Shown: piece after piece, positions 5,830 to 9,850 of the stretch
How the letters are laid out: each line of letters begins with the position of its first letter
Position numbering within the stretch: the first letter of the stretch is position 1
Made by a program: the position numbers and the translations under genes
Notes under the pieces: model-generated
The model's input: the letters and a program-made list of their open reading frames with translations, nothing else
Told to the model about the DNA's origin: nothing
Database searches by the model: none
DNA from: an uncultured Chloroflexota bacterium
GTDB taxonomy: Bacteria > Chloroflexota > Anaerolineae > Aggregatilineales > Phototrophicaceae
Direction: 5' to 3'
Assembly (NCBI GenBank): GCA_937864975.1
Contig: CALMDI010000484.1
Location: 1 to 9,850 of the forward strand
Length of the DNA stretch: 9,850 bases

Positions 5830-6858
5830 ATGCCGGGACATGACGTCATCGTCATTGGCGCTTCCGCGGGGGGTGTCGAAGCTCTCAAGCAGCTTGTCGC
5901 CAATTTACCCGCCGACCTGCCCGCCGCCGTTTGCGTCGTGCTGCACGTCTCGTCGCACGGCACGAGCGTTCTGCCAGCCATCCTTCGCCGCGCCGGACGC
6001 CTCCCCGCGGAACACGTCGACGCGCCGCAGCTTCTCGAACCGGGGCGAATTTACGTTGCGCCGCCGAATAAGCACCTGCTCATCAAATCGGGGTTCGTCA
6101 GTGCCACCCACGGAGCCACCGAAAATGGGCACCGTCCTGCCGTCGATCCGCTGTTTCGCACCGCCGCGCGCACCTACGGACCGGGAGTCATCGGCGTCGT
6201 GCTGTCCGGCGTGCTGGACGACGCCACCGCCGGGCTGGCGGCGATCAAGCTGCGCGGCGGGATCGCGGTCGTGCAGCACCCGGAAGACGCCATGTATTCG
6301 GGAATGCCGCTCAGCGCCATCGAAAACGTTCAGGTCGATCATGTCGTGCCGGTTGCCGAAATGGCGGCGCTCCTGGTTCGTCTGGCACGCGAGGCTGCGC
6401 CGGAGGACGACCGCAGCGTGCCTGAAAACATGCAGGTAGAGTCCGAAATAGCGGAATTGGACGAGGACGCCATGACACGAGAAGAACGCCCCGGAAAACC
6501 GTCCGAGTTCGCCTGTCCCGACTGTGGCGGCGCGTTGTGGGAGCTGAGCGATGGCGCGCTGTTCCGCTTTCGCTGCCGGGTCGGTCACGCCTACAGCGCT
6601 CAAACGCTGCTCGCCGAGAAAATGGACTCACTGGAAGATGCCTTCTGGGTGGCGCTGCGCGCGCTCGAAGAGAGCGCGGCGCTGGCGCGGCGCTTAGCCG
6701 AACGGTCGAAAAACCACGGCAGCCTGCGTTCCGCCGAGCGGTTCGCGGAGCAGGCAGCCGAGGCGGAGCAGCGCGCCGCGATTGTGCGCGAGGTGCTGCT
6801 GAACGGCAGGCTCAATACGCTGGTCGGTTCCGAAGTCGAACCCGATGCGAACGTCTAA
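5830..6858 (+). CDS. cheB: Stand-alone CheB-type protein-glutamate methylesterase with C-terminal zinc-ribbon-like segment
   Basis: 342 residues. The CheB catalytic domain fills residues 5-187 and starts at once, with no N-terminal receiver. The triad is visible: Ser12 (IGASAGGVEAL), His39 (VVLHVSSHGTS) and Asp131 (VVLSGVLDDATAGL, the position of LTGMGNDGA in classical CheB). Family chemistry is demethylation or deamidation of receptor glutamates. After an acidic linker (190-222) comes a Cys229-x2-Cys232 ... Cys249-x3-His253 cluster (CPDCGGALWELS ... FRCRVGHAYS), a probable zinc site, followed by a long helical tail (260-330) rich in Ala, Glu and Arg. This CheB plus CxxC-type tail is recurrent in non-chemotactic CheB proteins. 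AGGAG seven bases before ATG 5830 makes the start secure. It is first in an operon with a second cheB and cheR-PAS. Lacking a receiver, its activity cannot be switched by phosphorylation in the classical way. Confidence 0.93.
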   Translation: MPGHDVIVIGASAGGVEALKQLVANLPADLPAAVCVVLHVSSHGTSVLPAILRRAGRLPAEHVDAPQLLEPGRIYVAPPNKHLLIKSGFVSATHGATENGHRPAVDPLFRTAARTYGPGVIGVVLSGVLDDATAGLAAIKLRGGIAVVQHPEDAMYSGMPLSAIENVQVDHVVPVAEMAALLVRLAREAAPEDDRSVPENMQVESEIAELDEDAMTREERPGKPSEFACPDCGGALWELSDGALFRFRCRVGHAYSAQTLLAEKMDSLEDAFWVALRALEESAALARRLAERSKNHGSLRSAERFAEQAAEAEQRAAIVREVLLNGRLNTLVGSEVEPDANV

Positions 6859-6879
6859 AGGATGAGGTTGCGCGCAATC

Positions 6880-7491
6880 ATGGCAGCCCACGATAGCCCG
6901 GCATCCGAAAACAGCACGCTGTTCGTGGTCGCGGTCGCCTGCTCGGCGGGCGGGCTGGTGGCGCTCCGGCGCTTCGTCTCGCTGCTGCCGGGGCGCCTTC
7001 CGGCAGCGGTCGTGCTGCTTCAGCATCTCTCGCCGGATCATCCAAGCCACCTGCTTCCTCTTTTACAACCGTCGACCTCGATGCCTGTGAAGGAAGCGCG
7101 CAGGGGCGCCGTCCTCCGCGAGGGCGTCGTCTACGTTGCGACCCCAAATCGGCATGTCCTGATCGAGCCAGGTCCTGTGCTTGGAACGTCATTCGCCGAA
7201 CGCGTGCAGTTTGTACGACCGTCTGCCAATGTCCTCTTCGAATCGCTTGCCGTGACCTGCGGCGATCATGCCATCGCCGTCGTGCTGACCGGCAGCGGCA
7301 GTGACGGCGCTGCTGGCATCCGGCGGGTAAAGGCGCGCGGCGGCACGGTCATTGCCCAGGACGAAGCGACCAGCCAGCATTTTGGAATGCCTCATGCCGC
7401 CATTGAGACCGGCTGCGTCGATCTGATCCTACCGCTGGATGACATTCCTCCGGCAATATCGCACTTGTTATCGGAATCGAAACGCCAATGA
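6880..7491 (+). CDS. cheB: Second stand-alone CheB-type methylesterase
   Basis: CheB catalytic domain alone, 203 residues from ATG 6880. Triad: Ser22 (VAVACSAGGLVAL), His49 (VVLLQHLSPDH) and Asp142 (VVLTGSGSDGAAGI), all intact; PNRHVLIE and the terminal FGMPHAAIETG block are also typical. No receiver and no zinc-ribbon tail, unlike the preceding paralogue, from which it has diverged strongly. An in-frame ATG at 6862, three bases after the upstream stop, would add six residues (MRLRAI) but has AAAGG directly against the codon; 6880 has GAGG about 12 bases away and a more natural N-terminus, so it is preferred without certainty. The stop overlaps the start of cheR-PAS by four bases (ATGA), a sign of translational coupling. 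In many bacteria this domain is fused directly to CheR-PAS, so this is probably the partner esterase of the next gene. Confidence 0.9.
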   Translation: MAAHDSPASENSTLFVVAVACSAGGLVALRRFVSLLPGRLPAAVVLLQHLSPDHPSHLLPLLQPSTSMPVKEARRGAVLREGVVYVATPNRHVLIEPGPVLGTSFAERVQFVRPSANVLFESLAVTCGDHAIAVVLTGSGSDGAAGIRRVKARGGTVIAQDEATSQHFGMPHAAIETGCVDLILPLDDIPPAISHLLSESKRQ

Positions 7492-9347
7492 GCAATCCAT
7501 CCGTCGATCACGACGCCGATTTTGAGGCGCTGCTCGCCTATTTGAAGCGCACTCGCGGCTTCGATTTCACCGCCTATAAGCGCGCCAGCCTGATGCGCCG
7601 CCTTCAGAAGCGGATGCAGGCGGTCAACATCGAGTCCTACGGCGCGTACACCGACTATCTGGAAGTCCATCCCGACGAGTTCGCCCAGCTTTTCGATACC
7701 ATTTTGATCAACGTGACCAATTTTTTCCGCGATCCTGCTGCCTGGGCGCAAATCTCGTCGGACATTCTGCCCCGCATTCTGGCGGCAAAGCGTCCGGACG
7801 AGCAGATTCGCGTCTGGAGCGCGGGCTGCGCTTCCGGCGAGGAAGCTTATACGATTGCCATGCTCCTGGCGGAAGCGCTCGGAGTTGACCAGTTTCACGA
7901 ACGCGTCAAAATTTACGCCTCCGACGTCGATGATGCCGCCTTGAATCGCGCGCGCCTGGCGACCTACACCGCTCGTGACGTTGCCGCCGTTGCCCCGGAG
8001 CTAGTCGATAAATACTTCGACCAAATCGACCAGCGTTTCGTGATTCGAAAAGACCTGCGCCGCGGCGTCATCTATGGGCGTCACGACCTCGTTCAGGACG
8101 CGCCGATTTCCCGCATCGATCTGCTGATCTGCCGGAATGCGCTTATGTACTTTAATGCCGAAGCGCAAACCCGCATTCTGTCGCGCTTCCACTTCGGCTT
8201 GAATGACAACGGCTTCCTGTTTCTTGGCAAAGCCGAAATGCTGTTCACCCACGCCAGCCTGTTCACCCCGGTAGATATAAAACGGCGCGTCTTCGCAAAA
8301 GTGCCGCGCCTCGGCTACCGCGAGCGTTTGATGAACATGGCGCAGTCCACCCCTTCCGAAGGCGCCGATCAAGCCTCCAAACGGACCCAGTTTCGCGAAG
8401 CCGCCTTCGATGGCAGCCCCGTCGCGCAGGTCGTGGTCGACCGTCATGGTTTCCTGGTGCTGACTAACAAGCGCGCGCGCACCCTGTTGGGACTGAACGC
8501 AGAGCACATCGGGCAAACCGTCCACGACCTGGACTTCAGCTATCGCGTGCCGGAGTTGAAAACGCGCCTCGAAGCGGTTTTTCAGGAACGCCGACCGAGT
8601 ATCATCCAGGAAATCGAATGGATGACCTCGTCCGGTGACCTGCATATTCTGGAAGTCCAGCTTTCCCCACTCATGGACGGCAAAAATGCGTTGATCGGCG
8701 CCAACATCGCCTTTACCGACATCACCCGCGACAAGCGGCTTCAGGAGGAAATCGAACATACCAGCCAGGAGCTTGAAACGACCTTAGAAGAGCTGCAATC
8801 GACCAACGAAGAGCTGGAGACAACCAACGAGGAATTGCAGTCCACGGTAGAAGAACTGGAAACCACCAACGAGGAATTGCAGTCCACCAACGAAGAGTTG
8901 GAAACCATGAACGAGGAATTGCAGTCCACCAACCAGGAGTTGCAGACGCTGAACGACGAGCTTCGGCGGCGCTCCGACGACCTGAACCTCGTCAATGCCT
9001 ACCTGGAATCAATCCTCCGCACTATCGGCGGCGCAGTGATCGTTCTGGACCGAAATCTGTCGGTACAAATCTGGAATCAGGACGCGGAAGACTCGTGGGG
9101 ACTGCGCGCCGACGAAGTGCAGGACAAGAATTTTCTGAATCTCGACATCGGTCTGCCGGTCGACCAACTCAAACAACCGATTCGCGACTGCCTCAACGGC
9201 GAGAGCGATTATCATGAAATCGTCCTGGACGCTGTGAATCATCGCGGGAAGTCGATACAATGTAAGGTCAGTCTTACCCCTCTTATCGGCGCGAGGGGCG
9301 ATGGAATTCGCGGCGCGATCCTTGCCCTGGAGGATGTCGAGTCGTAG
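7488..9347 (+). CDS. cheR: CheR-type SAM methyltransferase fused to PAS, heptad-repeat coiled coil and PAS
   Basis: 619 residues. CheR N-terminal helical domain (about 10-65), then the SAM-dependent methyltransferase: NVTNFFRD (75-82), VWSAGCASGEEAYTIAMLL (109-127), SDVDDAAL (145-152) and DLLICRNALMYF (211-222), all standard CheR motifs, so glutamate O-methylation is expected. PAS 1 spans about 303-415 (ends AFTDITRDKRLQ). A coiled coil follows (418-500) with eight heptads of the EELQSTN/EELETTN type at 434-489. PAS 2 (505-615) ends the protein at LEDVES. In the well-known CheB-CheR-PAS fusion proteins this architecture usually continues into a histidine kinase; here CheB is a separate overlapping gene and no kinase domain follows. 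The ATG overlaps the previous stop (ATGA). The PAS domains suggest that methylation is tied to a cytoplasmic signal; substrate and signal are unknown. Confidence 0.94.
   Translation: MSNPSVDHDADFEALLAYLKRTRGFDFTAYKRASLMRRLQKRMQAVNIESYGAYTDYLEVHPDEFAQLFDTILINVTNFFRDPAAWAQISSDILPRILAAKRPDEQIRVWSAGCASGEEAYTIAMLLAEALGVDQFHERVKIYASDVDDAALNRARLATYTARDVAAVAPELVDKYFDQIDQRFVIRKDLRRGVIYGRHDLVQDAPISRIDLLICRNALMYFNAEAQTRILSRFHFGLNDNGFLFLGKAEMLFTHASLFTPVDIKRRVFAKVPRLGYRERLMNMAQSTPSEGADQASKRTQFREAAFDGSPVAQVVVDRHGFLVLTNKRARTLLGLNAEHIGQTVHDLDFSYRVPELKTRLEAVFQERRPSIIQEIEWMTSSGDLHILEVQLSPLMDGKNALIGANIAFTDITRDKRLQEEIEHTSQELETTLEELQSTNEELETTNEELQSTVEELETTNEELQSTNEELETMNEELQSTNQELQTLNDELRRRSDDLNLVNAYLESILRTIGGAVIVLDRNLSVQIWNQDAEDSWGLRADEVQDKNFLNLDIGLPVDQLKQPIRDCLNGESDYHEIVLDAVNHRGKSIQCKVSLTPLIGARGDGIRGAILALEDVES
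8787..8954 (+). repeat. In-gene tandem repeat, eight 21-bp units encoding EELxxxN heptads
   Basis: Eight consecutive 21-bp units encode residues 434-489 of the CheR-PAS protein, alternating EELQSTN and EELETTN with small changes. A higher-order 42-bp period is preserved at DNA level: the 20-mer AACGAGGAATTGCAGTCCAC occurs exactly at 8826, 8868 and 8910. This is a coding repeat typical of the coiled coil in this protein class; exact copies point to recent duplication or gene conversion and make unit number prone to change. Confidence 0.9.
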
Positions 9348-9371
9348 CCACCGATAGTAACGAGGGATGTG

Positions 9372-9566
9372 ATGCCAGCGCAGGACAGCGAGTATACGAT
9401 GGAGTGGTTCAGTCAGCAAATTGAATCCATCCGTCACCGCGTAGACAGCTTGAATCAACAGTCCACCCTCGAAGCCCGCGCCGATCTTGAGTGTCCGCCG
9501 GTAGAAGTATTCGACCGGCTCGCGGTAGAGCGCGCCGCCGAGCACGAGGAGCGCGGCCCAGAGTGA
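9372..9566 (+). CDS. Small coiled-coil ORF, probably the truncated start of a further signalling kinase
   Basis: A start at ATG 9372 with GAGGG five bases upstream follows the CheR-PAS stop by 24 bases, so it looks like the next gene of the operon. The first 35 or so residues (EYTMEWFSQQIESIRHRVDSLNQQS) resemble the N-terminal coiled coil of PAS histidine kinases: RVDSLNQQS aligns with RVEALIQQF of the kinase in this window. From about residue 33 (position 9470) the similarity stops, the sequence becomes Glu/Arg-rich and composition shifts, and a TGA ends the frame at 9566. I read it as a real start cut by a sequence junction near 9460-9480; alternatively it is a genuine 64-residue protein. 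Confidence 0.4.
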   Translation: MPAQDSEYTMEWFSQQIESIRHRVDSLNQQSTLEARADLECPPVEVFDRLAVERAAEHEERGPE

Positions 9567-9596
9567 CGGCGTACCCAGCCCCCTTTGTGCACGATC
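9460..9596 (-). other. Possible minus-strand coding fragment in the G+C-rich end, product unrecognised
   Basis: Read from 9596 downward, one minus-strand frame gives a hydrophobic stretch (LWAALLVLGGALY, then REPVEYFYRRTLKIG) whose third codon positions are almost all G or C between 9563 and 9471, clearly more so than the plus-strand frame over the same bases. It has no good start codon and no recognised family. It may be a fragment of a gene next to the photolyase in the donor or contaminating genome. Confidence 0.25.
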
Positions 9597-9850
9597 AACG
9601 CGGGGGTGGTAGGGGGGAGGGGCGGCCGAGGCGCAGGCGGGTGCGGGCCTCGTCCTGGTCCACGATCGGCGCCGGGTAGCCCAGTGCCTCGAGCTCCCCG
9701 GGCGGCAGCAGCCACGGCTCGTGGACGTACGCGTCGTCGAGACCGGCGAGCTCCTCGACGTACCGGCGCACGTAGGCGCCGCGCGGGTCGTGACGCCGCG
9801 CCTGTAGCACCACGTTGTAGGTGCGGTTGAAACGTGAGTCGGTCCCCGTG
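9595..9850 (-). CDS. Deoxyribodipyrimidine photolyase, C-terminal fragment
   Basis: The minus-strand frame from the window edge gives TGTDSRFNRTYNVVLQARRH, then DPRGAYVRRYVEELAGLDD and HEPWLLPPGELEALGYPAPIVD, ending at the TGA at 9597-9595. This is the C-terminal FAD-binding-domain tail of class I CPD photolyases, where family members read NPVLQA..FDPDG.YVRRYVPEL and end shortly after P.PIVDH..AR. The enzyme repairs cyclobutane pyrimidine dimers with light. Only the last 84 residues are in the window; the rest lies beyond 9850. The final residues (LRLGRPSPLPPPR) run past the usual family end and come from a G-run tract. G+C content is far above the rest of the window and wording is actinobacterial in style. 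Normal photolyases have Asn-Pro before the Leu-Gln; here it is Asn-Val-Val, a small deviation. Confidence 0.82.
   Translation of the reverse strand, partial: TGTDSRFNRTYNVVLQARRHDPRGAYVRRYVEELAGLDDAYVHEPWLLPPGELEALGYPAPIVDQDEARTRLRLGRPSPLPPPR

Noticed and set aside
5572..5841. Minus-strand 89-codon frame across the divergent promoter region
   Set aside because: No ribosome site or domain, overlaps the cheB start and the A+T-rich regulatory stretch.
5905..6603. Minus-strand open frame (232 codons) opposite the first cheB
   Set aside because: Antisense shadow of the CheB catalytic domain; composition follows from the codon use of the real gene.
8001..8759. Minus-strand open frame (252 codons) opposite cheR-PAS
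   Set aside because: Antisense to conserved CheR and PAS motifs; no recognisable domain and no ribosome site.
8787..8954. Regular 42-bp repeats considered as a CRISPR-like array
   Set aside because: In frame with cheR-PAS, multiple of 21 bp, no unique spacers and encoding a known heptad coiled coil.
9009..9545. Single 178-codon minus-strand gene reading from the G+C-rich end into PAS 2
   Set aside because: From about 9460 downward it is merely antisense to the PAS domain; only the upper part (9460-9596) has coding-like codon bias.
9602..9622. Second G-run tract thought to be a copy of the 2963-2985 element
   Set aside because: G-runs and loops differ in order and length and the C-rich hairpin arm is missing; treated as composition of the high-G+C end.

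Overview
The window is bacterial, about 60% G+C over most of its length, densely coded and rich in signalling genes. The multi-PAS kinases, the HisKA_3-type histidine kinase, the CheB/CheR-PAS cluster and a G-rich hairpin repeat at a gene end suggest an environmental bacterium, perhaps Chloroflexota. That assignment is inference from gene style only; no rRNA or marker gene is present.

Layout: (1) 2-2832, plus strand: a 5'-truncated molybdopterin oxidoreductase of the FdhF/YdeP family followed at once by fdhD, the sulfurtransferase that activates formate dehydrogenases. (2) 2833-2972: a convergent gap ending in a hairpin and G-quadruplex motif that also carries the stop codon of the opposing gene. 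(3) 5548 down to 2973, minus strand: an apparent operon of a cysteine-rich 99-residue unknown protein, a receiver-only response regulator and a PAS-PAS-HisKA_3 histidine kinase. (4) 5549-5829: a divergent intergenic region with palindromes and a candidate promoter. (5) 5830-9347, plus strand: a tight operon of two stand-alone CheB-type methylesterases (the first with a C-terminal zinc-ribbon-like segment) and a CheR methyltransferase fused to PAS, heptad-repeat coiled coil and PAS. (6) 9372 onward: the start of another plus-strand coiled-coil ORF, after which the sequence changes character. From about 9460 to the end it is much more G+C rich and holds the C-terminus of a DNA photolyase on the minus strand, actinobacterial in style. 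This is either a recent insertion boundary or a chimeric assembly join.

How the genes may work together: the Fdh-like enzyme and FdhD form a functional pair (FdhD sulfurates the Mo cofactor). The two signalling clusters are transcribed divergently from one 281-bp region. The left one has a kinase and a DNA-binding-free receiver; the right one has methylesterase and methyltransferase activities that are split versions of the CheB-CheR-PAS-kinase fusions known in many bacteria. No CheA, CheW or chemoreceptor is visible, so these Che proteins probably act outside canonical chemotaxis. A connection between the two clusters is inferred from layout and a shared promoter-like motif, and is not shown.
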